Part shown: one piece after another, positions 9,273 through 17,700 of the stretch
How positions within the stretch are numbered: position 1 is the stretch's first letter
How the letters are laid out: the number at the start of each line of letters is the position of its first letter
NCBI GenBank assembly: GCA_017501355.1
Contig: JAFVXA010000058.1
Coordinates: 1-64,000 of the forward strand
From: Oscillospiraceae bacterium
GTDB taxonomy: Bacteria > Bacillota > Clostridia > Oscillospirales > Oscillospiraceae
Direction: 5' to 3'
DNA length: 64,000 nucleotides
Notes under the pieces: generated by a model
What the model saw: the letters and a program-made list of their open reading frames with translations, nothing else
Told to the model about the DNA's origin: nothing
Database searches by the model: none
Program-made: the position numbers and the translations under genes

Positions 9273-10118
9273 TTATTCCTCCAATTCGAGTGTAGATTTG
9301 ATAGCCATCAAATATCGCATGGCATCGACTGCAGTGTCAGGTCGCTGTGACTGATTTTTTGCCATGAGCATATTAATGAACTGAGAAAACATACCTTTGG
9401 TATCACCTTTAAGAACCAGGGCCGGGGGGAGAATTGTCATAGTTCTCGTCATGATTTGATAAATAGTTTCATTTGGTTTTATAAAAGGATTCTTTCCTGT
9501 GCAACACTCATAAATAGTAACGCCGATTTGAAATAGATCGGTTCGTACATCTTGTACCATCTTCATATTTGCAAATTGCTCATGTGGAGCGTAGCCGGGG
9601 GTAAACGGACCATGTAATGCAGCAGTTTGCGTGAGAGATGTTTCACCTATTTTTTTTGCAAGACCAAAATCAATAAGATATACTGTGTTATCTGCGCCTA
9701 AAATAATATTGTTTGGATTAATGTCTCGATGAAGAATTCTGTATTGCTCAAGAGTGATTTCGATCAATAGTAGAGTGTGCAACAATTTGAAGGCTATAGA
9801 AAGATTTGCTTTGTTCCCGGCATTAAGCCAGTCACGCAAAGAGATACCATCTATAAACTGCTCTACAATATAAAGTGCATCTTCGTTTATCGTATCATCC
9901 GTGACAATACCACTATCTATAATTTGGGGAACATTGCTGAGGGACAATCCCTTGACAATATCGATTTCTTGTAAGACTCTTGGATCCGTAGCATTTCCGA
10001 TTATTTTTAGAGCTACGAGTTGTCCAGTAGAAGTAACTGCCTTATAGACTATTTTTTGTCCACCTTTTTTAATCTTGGTGATTGAACTAAATTTGGCCTT
10101 GAGTTCTGGAACATTCAT
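9273..10118 (-). CDS. Eukaryote-like Ser/Thr protein kinase
   Basis: A 281-aa cytoplasmic kinase. I start at ATG 10118 (MNVPELKAK), preceded by AAGGAGGAC with 6-nt spacing and overlapping the upstream stop as ATGA; the upstream extension to 10154 lacks a ribosome site. Visible motifs are the glycine loop KKGGQKIVYKA (18-28), the ATP-anchoring lysine in VALK (38), HRDINPNN (130-137) and the Mg-binding DFG (150-152). The usual K of HRDxKxxN is N here, while D132 and N137 are kept, so activity is plausible. There is no PASTA, TPR or membrane domain, so it is not a cell-wall PknB type. Its partners are likely the flanking operon genes. Confidence 0.85.
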   Translation of the reverse strand: MNVPELKAKFSSITKIKKGGQKIVYKAVTSTGQLVALKIIGNATDPRVLQEIDIVKGLSLSNVPQIIDSGIVTDDTINEDALYIVEQFIDGISLRDWLNAGNKANLSIAFKLLHTLLLIEITLEQYRILHRDINPNNIILGADNTVYLIDFGLAKKIGETSLTQTAALHGPFTPGYAPHEQFANMKMVQDVRTDLFQIGVTIYECCTGKNPFIKPNETIYQIMTRTMTILPPALVLKGDTKGMFSQFINMLMAKNQSQRPDTAVDAMRYLMAIKSTLELEE

Positions 10119-10894
10119 GTTATGTCCTCCTTGTGCAAATAACGCAAGATCCACTCGTTGAACTGTAATGAAGCATAAGAAACAGGGAATCTGCGTTGAG
10201 TGCTCGCGAGAATTGTTTCAACTTTTCCATTGACAAGAAGTACCCCTACCCCAATTGATCTACAGGTCTGGATTATTGCAGGCGAACAGGCGCTCTTGTT
10301 CATAAGAATATAGGATTCGGTTGAAAACCAAATGTTATTATTTGCTTGGCGAATTGCTTCCTGCCATTTGTCTATTTTAGCCTCAATCGCAATGATTTTG
10401 TGAATTTTAGCATATGTTTTCAATCTAATATTTCGCACGTGTTCTTTCTTCTTCGATAGGTGTATCAATCCACATACATTGAGTTTAGACACGGATTTTT
10501 TTACTATATCTATTGGGTAACCTAATGTTTCGCTTATATCAGATAGTGATAAAAATTTTTCGGTTTGTATATAGTAAAGGATTTTAAAATCTGTGCAACT
10601 AAGGCTAGCTCTGAGTGTATTCCATGACCCCTTTTGATGCGAATAGTATTCGACGACTACAATATCGGGATATCCTGTATCAATTTGCGGCTCAATAAAT
10701 ATTGCGACTTTTTTTGTTTTTAGGTGCGAATATTTCTTGATTAAGAATTCAACAAATTGATTTACCATATCGAGTTCTTTCCCGGCAGTATTGGTTCGTG
10801 CTATATAGCCAATATCAGGGAGAGAGCTATTAAATATAATAATATTGCTAGAGATACTGTTGTCTCTTTTGTGGTTGTTTTTCATACCATTCAT
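10115..10894 (-). CDS. PD-(D/E)XK nuclease-like protein with inserted winged helix
   Basis: A 259-aa protein I do not recognise by name. Residues 36-85 give a helix with E40 and then KVAIFIEPQI plus GYPDIVVVEY (D77). Residues about 95-150 look like a winged helix (FKILYYI, LSLSDISETLGYPIDIVKKSVSKLNVCGLI). Residues 166-185 read IIAIEAKIDKWQEAIRQA, with the E-x-K (171, 173) and the helix glutamines of PD-(D/E)XK enzymes. Together these suggest a restriction-like nuclease fold split by a DNA-binding insert. Catalysis is not proven. The start overlaps the XRE gene's stop as ATGA, and its own stop overlaps the kinase start the same way. Confidence 0.6.
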   Translation of the reverse strand: MNGMKNNHKRDNSISSNIIIFNSSLPDIGYIARTNTAGKELDMVNQFVEFLIKKYSHLKTKKVAIFIEPQIDTGYPDIVVVEYYSHQKGSWNTLRASLSCTDFKILYYIQTEKFLSLSDISETLGYPIDIVKKSVSKLNVCGLIHLSKKKEHVRNIRLKTYAKIHKIIAIEAKIDKWQEAIRQANNNIWFSTESYILMNKSACSPAIIQTCRSIGVGVLLVNGKVETILASTQRRFPVSYASLQFNEWILRYLHKEDIT

Positions 10895-11100
10895 ACCATA
10901 TCACCTGAGGACAACTCAAAAGATCTCAAAAATTTAGCATTCACGGCATCGGCTATTATTTCTAGTTCCTCGACTGTAAAACTTTCTCTTTTTAGCTTTG
11001 CGTTAAAAGCTTGGGGCGATTTGCCCAGTCGTCTTGCGAGCTCTGCAACACTGATGTTAGAGCGAACGCATAGCACCTTAATTTGCTCAGAAATGGTCAT
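10891..11100 (-). CDS. Small XRE-type regulator heading the accessory operon
   Basis: A 69-aa helix-turn-helix protein: ISEQIKVLCVRSNISVAELA, RRLGKSPQAFNAKLKRESF, and a closing ADAVNAKF helix. It is a minimal Cro/CI domain without effector region. GAGG lies about 10 nt before ATG 11100. It is the first gene of the four-gene minus-strand operon, overlapping the next gene by 4 bp, and stands directly under a near-consensus promoter with an inverted repeat, so autorepression is likely. Confidence 0.8.
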   Translation of the reverse strand: MTISEQIKVLCVRSNISVAELARRLGKSPQAFNAKLKRESFTVEELEIIADAVNAKFLRSFELSSGDMV

Positions 11101-11124
11101 AAACTATAACCTCACAAACTTAAA

Positions 11125-11166
11125 TTGTTTCGTTTCAATAATAAATGAATTCGTTTAATGTGTCAA
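11125..11166 (-). promoter_or_regulatory. Near-consensus promoter and candidate operator of the accessory operon
   Basis: On the minus strand TTGACA (11161-11166), a 17-bp spacer and TATTAT (11138-11143) form a strong sigma-A promoter 37 bp upstream of the XRE start. The imperfect palindrome ATTGAAACGAAACAAT (11125-11140) covers the -10/+1 zone, a usual place for a Cro-like repressor site. The remainder of 11101-11390 is A+T-rich and without a gene; GGTATAATATAAT at 11362-11374 may be the -10 of the plus-strand ATPase gene. Confidence 0.65.
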
Positions 11167-11390
11167 TGTTTTTGTTGTATAAATTAACCTTAAAGCAAAT
11201 AGCCCTCCAATAATAAAGAATATTTAGTATACCATTTGTTTTAATAAGCGTGCTATTGACTCTAAATAGAAAAAGAGACTGGTATTTCTGCGCTATAAAT
11301 TAAATGCAGAAACATTCCGTTTACCATTTTTGAAAAGTTGTTGTTTTTGGTAATTAAGACGGGTATAATATAATTGCGAGGTGACAAGCA

Positions 11391-12587
11391 GTGAAATTGA
11401 TTAACCGTAGTCAGTATTTAGATAAATTGATCAGTGTGATTGGAACGCCGGACATTAAAGTGATTACCGGTGTTCGCCGTAGTGGAAAGTCCAAACTTCT
11501 CGAAGCATTTAAGGATTATATTGAAACGCAGTATGCGGATTATAATATTATCCATATCAACTTCAATCTGCCGGAATATGACCATCTGCTTGAATACAGA
11601 CCTTTGTACGATTATGTAAAGAATCAATATGTCAATGGTAAGCAAAATTTTGTTCTTATTGATGAGGTGCAGATGTGCGCCGATTTCGAGAAGGCCATTA
11701 ATGGTCTGCACGCCATGGAGAAGTACGATATTTATATCACCGGCTCGAATGCATTTCTGCTCAGTTCTGACCTTGCTACGCTGTTTACCGGACGAACTTT
11801 TGAAATCAAGGTATTTCCCTTTTCTTTTAGCGAATATATGCAGTATTTCGGACACTTCGACAAGTATGCCGCTATGGACAAGTATATGATTGATGGCGGC
11901 ATGGCCGGGTCCTATCTGTACAAAAATCAGGAAGCGAAGTACGACTATATTGCAGATGTTTTCGACACCTTGATCGTGAGGGATATTCGTAAAAAGTACA
12001 AAATCCGCAATATGCAGTTGATGAATCAACTTGTGGATTTCTTGATGGACAACATTTCGAATTTGACTTCCGCAAGAAGTATTAAGAATACATTCAGTGG
12101 GGTACAAGAGAAAGTAAACCATGTAACCATCAGTTCCTATATGCAATACCTCTGCAATGCCTTTGCCTTTTATAAAATCCGCAGATATGACATTAAGGGC
12201 AAGAAGTATCTGTCCAGCAACGACAAATACTATTTGAGTGACCATACCTTCCGATATGCCAAACTCGGCACGAAGAATATGGACTACGGCAGAATTTTGG
12301 AAAACATTGTTGCCATTGAATTGCTGCGCCGAGGATATGAAGTCTATGTTGGTGTCCTCTACAAAAAGGAAATTGATTTTGTTGCCATCAAGAGAAACGA
12401 AAAGATCTATATTCAAGTATCTGATAACATCAGCGATGAAAAAACTTTCGAGCGAGAGGTATCGCCATTGCTGCAGATTAAGGATGCCTATCCGAAGATG
12501 GTGATAGCCCGTACTCGTCATGATGAGTACCAATATGAGGGTATACGAATCATTGATGTAGCGGACTGGTTGATTGATTCCAACTAA
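11391..12587 (+). CDS. AAA-family ATPase with C-terminal DUF4143
   Basis: A 398-aa protein of the AAA_14/DUF4143 group. Walker A is GVRRSGKS (about residue 27), Walker B FVLIDEVQ (about 84), then ITGSNAFLLSSDLATLFTGR, the sensor segment of the group. The C-terminal part (about 200-395) ends in a nuclease-like DUF4143 fold with EIDFVAI and IYIQVSDNI. It starts at GTG 11391, with GAGGTGA upstream. Such proteins are common as stand-alone accessory genes in gut anaerobes and their role is unclear. It is convergent with nothing and divergent from the four-gene operon, with a shared 290-bp control region. Confidence 0.85.
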   Translation: MKLINRSQYLDKLISVIGTPDIKVITGVRRSGKSKLLEAFKDYIETQYADYNIIHINFNLPEYDHLLEYRPLYDYVKNQYVNGKQNFVLIDEVQMCADFEKAINGLHAMEKYDIYITGSNAFLLSSDLATLFTGRTFEIKVFPFSFSEYMQYFGHFDKYAAMDKYMIDGGMAGSYLYKNQEAKYDYIADVFDTLIVRDIRKKYKIRNMQLMNQLVDFLMDNISNLTSARSIKNTFSGVQEKVNHVTISSYMQYLCNAFAFYKIRRYDIKGKKYLSSNDKYYLSDHTFRYAKLGTKNMDYGRILENIVAIELLRRGYEVYVGVLYKKEIDFVAIKRNEKIYIQVSDNISDEKTFEREVSPLLQIKDAYPKMVIARTRHDEYQYEGIRIIDVADWLIDSN

Positions 12588-12916
12588 GCGGAAGTAGACT
12601 GAATTTGTGGCAACACTATGGCAACAAAAAATCAGATAGCCCATACTATCTGAATAATGAAAGCAATCCAAATAATCTGAGCGAAAACCCATAAGCAAAT
12701 CTGTTTAGGATTTCTTTGCAGGGAGCGAGTGGGAATAAGAAAAAATTATCCTAAAGCCATTTTTCTCGGCTCTTGAGCCGAAAAAGTGGCAAAAAGGGGA
12801 ATTTTCCGAAGCTATTTGATAGCCGATTGATAGCACTTTTCAAATGTGAGCTTATTTCGTTATCATCAAGGTAACGGGTGGCTTGCAGGTGCTTGAAAAT
12901 TTATCCTATAACTGAC
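12588..12916. other. Gene-free A+T-rich stretch
   Basis: No open frame of note. It holds a small palindrome CGGCTCTTGAGCCG near 12766-12780 flanked by T and A runs (terminator-like in both directions) and two copies of TTGATAGC near 12820-12837. It could contain an end of a mobile element, but I see no integrase or clear attachment repeat. Confidence 0.4.
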
Positions 12917-12957
12917 AAGAGTCTTACCGAATTTTGCAACCGGTAAGACTCTTTTTT
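12917..12957 (+). terminator. Intrinsic terminator, one copy of a dispersed hairpin element
   Basis: A 13-bp stem (12917-12929 with 12941-12953) and T-run. The same element, inverted and differing at only about two loop/stem positions, ends merR at 21618-21658, so this is a dispersed repeat as well as a terminator. Confidence 0.8.
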
Positions 12958-13012
12958 GTATTGTAAAACGACAACCACGGGCATAGCCCGTGGTTGTCGT
13001 TTTACAATACAA
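12956..13012. repeat. 27-bp perfect inverted repeat
   Basis: Arms 12956-12982 and 12986-13012 pair perfectly around the 3-nt loop ATA. It abuts the preceding terminator and the next palindrome with no gap. It encodes nothing. A cruciform or structured-RNA role is possible. Confidence 0.75.
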
Positions 13013-13085
13013 GGATCAAGTGGACAATTTGTCCACTTGATCCGGAAGAGTAATCAAAGTGGTAGTGGACAAAATGTCCACTACC
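13013..13085. repeat. Two palindromes sharing a GTGGACA-TGTCCAC core
   Basis: The first palindrome (13013-13043) has 15-bp arms around one central base. The second (13061-13085) has 11-bp arms around AAA. Both centre on GTGGACA (3-4 A/T) TGTCCAC, so they look like two copies of one binding site or of one mobile hairpin. The second overlaps the start of the YitT-like fragment. Confidence 0.65.
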
Positions 13086-13226
13086 AACCACAAATTCTTT
13101 ATCTGTACCTCCAAGTTTGGATTAGATGAATTGTGCCGCTCTGTTCGTGAGATTGACCCTCGCGCGTTTATTACCGTGCAGGAGGATGTGCAGGTCTATG
13201 GCAATTACATCAAAAAGCTCGGCTAA
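13074..13226 (+). pseudogene. YitT/DUF2179 C-terminal fragment
   Basis: A 50-codon open frame from ATG 13074 to TAA 13224-13226. The translation KFGLDELCRSVREIDPRAF then ITVQEDVQVYG closely resembles the DUF2179 domain that ends YitT membrane proteins (IDPRAFITV...VxG). The five or so membrane helices that should precede it are absent, replaced by the palindromes. I read this as the tail left by an insertion or deletion. There is no convincing ribosome site. Confidence 0.5.
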
Positions 13227-13265
13227 GCCCTTTGGCAGATTTTTCGATCCGGACGCTTACAATAG

Positions 13266-13296
13266 AACGCGGAGGGGAACAGTGCCCCTCCGCGTT
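13266..13296. terminator. Bidirectional terminator hairpin
   Basis: A 12-bp perfect stem (13266-13277 with 13285-13296), 7-nt loop. It sits between the YitT fragment and the convergent subtilase gene. The T-tract is weak. Confidence 0.6.
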
Positions 13297-13303
13297 TGCA
13301 GCT

Positions 13304-14656
13304 TTATTTCACAAAATAGCGGTACAGGAAGGTCATCATCTGACCTCGGGTACAGATTTTGTCGGGAGAAAATGTAGTGGCGGAGGTTCCGTTCGTTACG
13401 CCGCGTCCTACTGCCCAGGAGACAGCCGCTGCAGTTTCGGTGCCGGACTTCACATCACGAAAAGAGACGGACGCAGCGCGGGGACTCTTGGCATAGTGCC
13501 AGATGTACTCCACGGCAGCAGCGCGGGTGCAGGGGGTGTTGGGTGCAAAACGGTCTCCTTCGACAGAGATCACGCCGCTTTTGACAGCCCAGAGAGCCGC
13601 CTTGTAATAGTAAGCATTCTCGGAAATGTCGCGATAGGGGTTAACCGGCGGTGCGTTGGGCTCGGGAGAGCCGGCGGCACGCCACAGGAAGGTCAGGATC
13701 TGGGCGCGGGTACAGATCTGGTTGGGAGAAAACGTGGTGGCTCCGGTGCCGTTGGTGATGCCCTTTGCCACAGCCCAGCAGACTGCGTCATAGCAGAAAG
13801 CATCCGTGCCCACGTCGGTAAAGATGGGCGCTCCCGCCGAAACCGCCCCCAAATCCAGCACCGGCAAACCTTCCACCGTGCGGGCAGCAGCCAGCAGCTT
13901 TGTCCGAACCTCCTTAGCAGTCAGTCTGGGGTTATTCGCCCAGATCTGCGCTGCCGCACCGGTGACAAGCGCTGCGGCATAACTGGTTCCGTCCACCGTG
14001 CACTGGCTGCCCTGTCGCGTGGCGGCAGTGAGTCCAATACCCTGCGCCAGCAGATCCACCGTTTCATTTCGGAGAGAAAAGTTTGCCATCGTGCCGTCTT
14101 CCTGTGCCGCGCCCACGCAGATCACACTGTCGTAAGCTCCGGGGTAGCAAATCGCACCCGGCAGCAGCTCCTGCCAGTTTCCGGCACTGGCGACGATCAG
14201 CACACCCTTCTCCTCTGCATAGTTCACCGCCGCTTGCAGGGTATCATGGTGGATCAGCGTGCAAAAGGAGAGGTTGATGATCCGGCAGCGGTATCGGTCA
14301 ACGGCATCATAGATCGCCTGTGCCACCTGCTGGGCATCGGCGCTGACTTCCGCGCCGGCTGCATCCTTCGTGTAAAACACCAGCGGCACCAGCGTAGCCT
14401 CGGGGCACATCCCGGGGATCTCTGCCGTGTCGCTGCCAACGATCAGTGAGGCAATGGCGGTGCCGTGACCGATCCGGTCTCCGGTCCCCTCCTGCGCAGA
14501 GACATAGTTGTACCCCGCTGCTATGTGCTGCGGCGCAATGGCAGCGGTGGAAATACCGCTGTCGATCACCGCCACCCGCACACTGTCGCCCTCTGCTGCG
14601 AAGGCGGGGGTGGCAAACAACAGCATAGCGCAAATGATGAAAAGGAATCGTTTCAT
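13304..14656 (-). CDS. Secreted subtilisin-like serine protease with three C-terminal SLH repeats
   Basis: A 450-aa exported S8 peptidase. The signal peptide is about 1-20 (ending TPAFA). The catalytic triad is visible: D32 in VAVIDSG, H64 in GHGTAIAS, S225 in DGTSYAAALVTG, with N160 of ASAGN as the oxyanion residue. The protease core ends near 275. Three SLH repeats follow (FTDVGTDAFCYDAVCWAV; YRDISENAYYYKAALWAV; FRDVKSGTETAAAVSWAV), which would fix it to secondary cell-wall polymer. The protease domain has no propeptide, so it may be short-lived or processed differently. It lies 82 bp downstream of the 2159-aa SLH gene and may act on surface proteins; that is inference. Confidence 0.92.
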   Translation of the reverse strand: MKRFLFIICAMLLFATPAFAAEGDSVRVAVIDSGISTAAIAPQHIAAGYNYVSAQEGTGDRIGHGTAIASLIVGSDTAEIPGMCPEATLVPLVFYTKDAAGAEVSADAQQVAQAIYDAVDRYRCRIINLSFCTLIHHDTLQAAVNYAEEKGVLIVASAGNWQELLPGAICYPGAYDSVICVGAAQEDGTMANFSLRNETVDLLAQGIGLTAATRQGSQCTVDGTSYAAALVTGAAAQIWANNPRLTAKEVRTKLLAAARTVEGLPVLDLGAVSAGAPIFTDVGTDAFCYDAVCWAVAKGITNGTGATTFSPNQICTRAQILTFLWRAAGSPEPNAPPVNPYRDISENAYYYKAALWAVKSGVISVEGDRFAPNTPCTRAAAVEYIWHYAKSPRAASVSFRDVKSGTETAAAVSWAVGRGVTNGTSATTFSPDKICTRGQMMTFLYRYFVK

Positions 14657-14685
14657 GGCATTTACTCCAAAATGCAGAATGCACT

Positions 14686-14715
14686 CACAGGGGCGGGCAA
14701 ACGCCCGCCCCTGTG
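14686..14715 (-). terminator. Hairpin between the giant SLH gene and the subtilase gene
   Basis: A 13-bp perfect, very G+C-rich stem (14686-14698 with 14703-14715), loop AAAC. It stands 23 bp past the giant gene's stop, with only a weak T-tract, so some read-through into the protease gene is possible. Confidence 0.55.
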
Positions 14716-14737
14716 GGGGTGTTACTGGATCGTACGG

Positions 14738-17700
14738 TTATTTGCTGCCGATTCTGTAATACTTGTATTCATTCAGGCTCTTGGGGATACTCGCCGTCAG
14801 CGTCTCCTCGGCATAGTCAGTCGCGCTGGAGCCAAGGTACAGCGTTCTATCGACATCCGAAGTAATACTCAGGTTCTTTGCAGCAGCCGAAGAACCTTCC
14901 AGCGTAAGATAATAGAGATTTTCGAAGGTCATCGCCACACTGCTGTCACTATAAAACGCGACAGCGTTGGCAGCAACGTCTCCATTCACGGTGGCGAGAA
15001 CATTCAGTTCGGCTTGATTGCGCAGTGTGAAGGAACCGTTGCCTTCGATGCCATAGTACATGCCGCTCCCTGTGTTCTCCTGATTCTGGATATTCAGTTT
15101 GCAGCCGTCCAAAGTGCAGCTTCCGGAGTAGCGGAGACCGACATTGGTGTCCTGATCCGAGCTCCAACCGGTGTACAGGAACAATGAACCGGAGCCGGAG
15201 TCGGACTCCGTGATGGTCAGATCCCCGGTGGAATAAATATTATAGAGCTCGGACAAAGCTGCGTTCTGCAGGCTTTCGCTATTCAGATTGATCGTGTTCG
15301 AACCATTCAGCTGGATCGTCACAGGCTCGCCAATGAACACATAGGCATACTTACCGGGCTCAAACTCCGTGAGATGGGAGAGCTCCTCAACCATGTTGAA
15401 CATACCATTCAAAGTCAGTACCTTGTTGGCGGGATCGTAGGATACCTCTTCTTCGCAGCCCTCTATGCCATGCAGAACGTCGTTCTTGTTGGCAGCGGTG
15501 ACCTGAACGCCTGCCACCCAAATGTTATATTTCGTGCTGATGTCGATCCAGCGGGCAGTGAGGACAAGGTCGCCGACCTGCGTGGTGGAGATAGTGGTGT
15601 ACGGAGTACCCTCAGCATCATACCAGCCGTCGAACGCGTAGCCATCCCATGTGGGTGTGGGCAGTTCGCCCAAGCCAATGCCGTAGGTGTAGGTGCCGGA
15701 GGCAACAGCGCTGCCGCCATTGGCGTCATAGGTGATGGTGTAGGTGTTCGCCGTCCACTTGGCGTAGAAGGTCTTCTCACCGGTATCCGCATCGCTGATC
15801 GCTGTCACCGCGTCACCGCTGCACTCCTCATTGTCATACCAACCGGCGAAGCTGTGACCCGTCTTGGTCGGAGCAAGCAGCGCCAAGCCCGCGCCATAGG
15901 TATAGGTGGCGGGGTTGGGATTTGTTGCACCGTCCATGCCTTCATAGGTGATGGCGTAGTTCCTTGCCACTGCGGTGAACTGCGCGGTGTAGGTGGCTTC
16001 ACCGGTCACGGAAGACACGCTGGGACTCCAGCCGGCAAAGGTATAGCTGTACTGTTCCGTTGCAGTCTTGGTGGGTGTTGCACCGGTATAGGCAGGCGTC
16101 TCACCGTAGGCAACCTCGCTGCTCTGCAGCTCTGTGCCATCCTCGTTTACGAACTTCACGGTGTACTTGTTGAGCGTTTCGGTATAGACCGCGGTGTAGG
16201 TCACGTTGCCGGTTACAGGAGAAGTGGTCAAATGATCCCAACCGGAGAAGGTGTAGGTGTACTGTGCATCTGCCGCCTTGGTGGGCGTTGCGCCGTCATA
16301 GCTGGGCTCGGTGCCATACAGCACGTCCTCGTCGGTTTCCAGCACAGTGCCGTCAGCATTCTTCCAAGTGACCGTGTATGCATTGGTCGTTTCGGTATAG
16401 GTAGCCGTGTAGGTCACCTCGCCGGTGACGGCAGAGACCTCGGGACTCCACTTGTCAAAGGTGTAGCTGAACTGTGCGGTTGCCGCCTTGGTGGGTGTTG
16501 CGCCGTCATAGCTGGGGGTAGTACCGTATTCCACAGCCTCGTCGGTTTCCAGCACAGTGCCGTCAGCATTCTTCCAAGTGACGGTGTAGGTGTTGGTCGT
16601 TTCGGCGTACTGCGCGTAGTAAGTCACAGCGCCTGTCACGGTGACGGTATCACTCAGAGCAGCGCCACTGCCGTCCTTCTCGGTATTCCAGCCGGTAAAG
16701 ACATAGTTGTACTGCTCGGTTGCCGTCTTGGTGGGCTCATCACCGTCATAGCTGGGCATGGTGCCGTATTCCACATTCTCGTCAGTTTCCAGCACGGTAT
16801 CGCCGTCCTTCCAGATGACGGTGTACTTCTCGACTGTTTTGGTGTACTGCGCATAGTAGGTCACAGGACCGGTTGCCGCAGTAACAGTTGTGCCGCTGCC
16901 GTCCTCTTTGGTGTTCCAACCGGCAAAGATATAGCTGTACTGCGCGTCTGCCGCCTTGGTAGGCGTAGTGCCGCCATAGGTGGGGGTAGCACCGTGTTCC
17001 ACGCCCTCGTCAGTCTGCAGCACAGAATCGCCGTTCTTCCATGTCACCGTGTAGGCGTTGCGCGTCCACTGTGCGGTAAAGTCGAGGTCTTTAGCAGGCA
17101 TATCATCGGGAAGCTCTGCATTCCAGCCGTTGAAGCTATAGCCCTCGCGGGACATATTGGGTGCGCTCGGCTCTGCGCCGTAGACAAAGCTCATGGTGAT
17201 ATCCTCGGCGCCATCGTAACCGCCATGGAAGACCGCATTATACTTCTCGCGGTCATAATAGACCTTGACGACGGTGGAGCCGTCTGCTGCAATGATCTGT
17301 TCCTGCAGGGACTTCGCGGTAAAGCCGGTTGCGGTCTTTGCGGAATTCACGGTAAGCGCTTCGACAGTGCCGCTCTTGCTCTCGTACTCTGTCTCATAGC
17401 CGCCATCCACGGTCTGCCAATAGTGCTCCACCATGTAGGATGCTGTAGCGGGCGTCCACTTGGCATACAGGGTCATACCCTTGGTGCCTTCAGCAAAGGT
17501 GGGCATTTCGGTGGTGCTGCCGGAATAAGCGTTTGTGCAGCTGCTGTCCGTGTACCAGCCTGCGAAGGTATAGCCCTGCTTGGTGGGATCTGCGGGCCAG
17601 CTGATCGCCGCGCCGCTGCCTGCGGAGAGCTGTTCCACAGCGCTGCCGCCCATGGAGTCAAAGGCGATGTAGCGCACGCCCTCGGGATCGCTCCAGCTCA

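Noticed and set aside
11418..12698. 426-codon minus-strand frame opposite the AAA/DUF4143 gene
   Set aside because: No ribosome site and no recognisable domain. The plus-strand frame has Walker motifs.
12956..13085. CRISPR array
   Set aside because: The palindromes abut without spacers and are not a regular direct repeat. No cas gene is present anywhere in the window.
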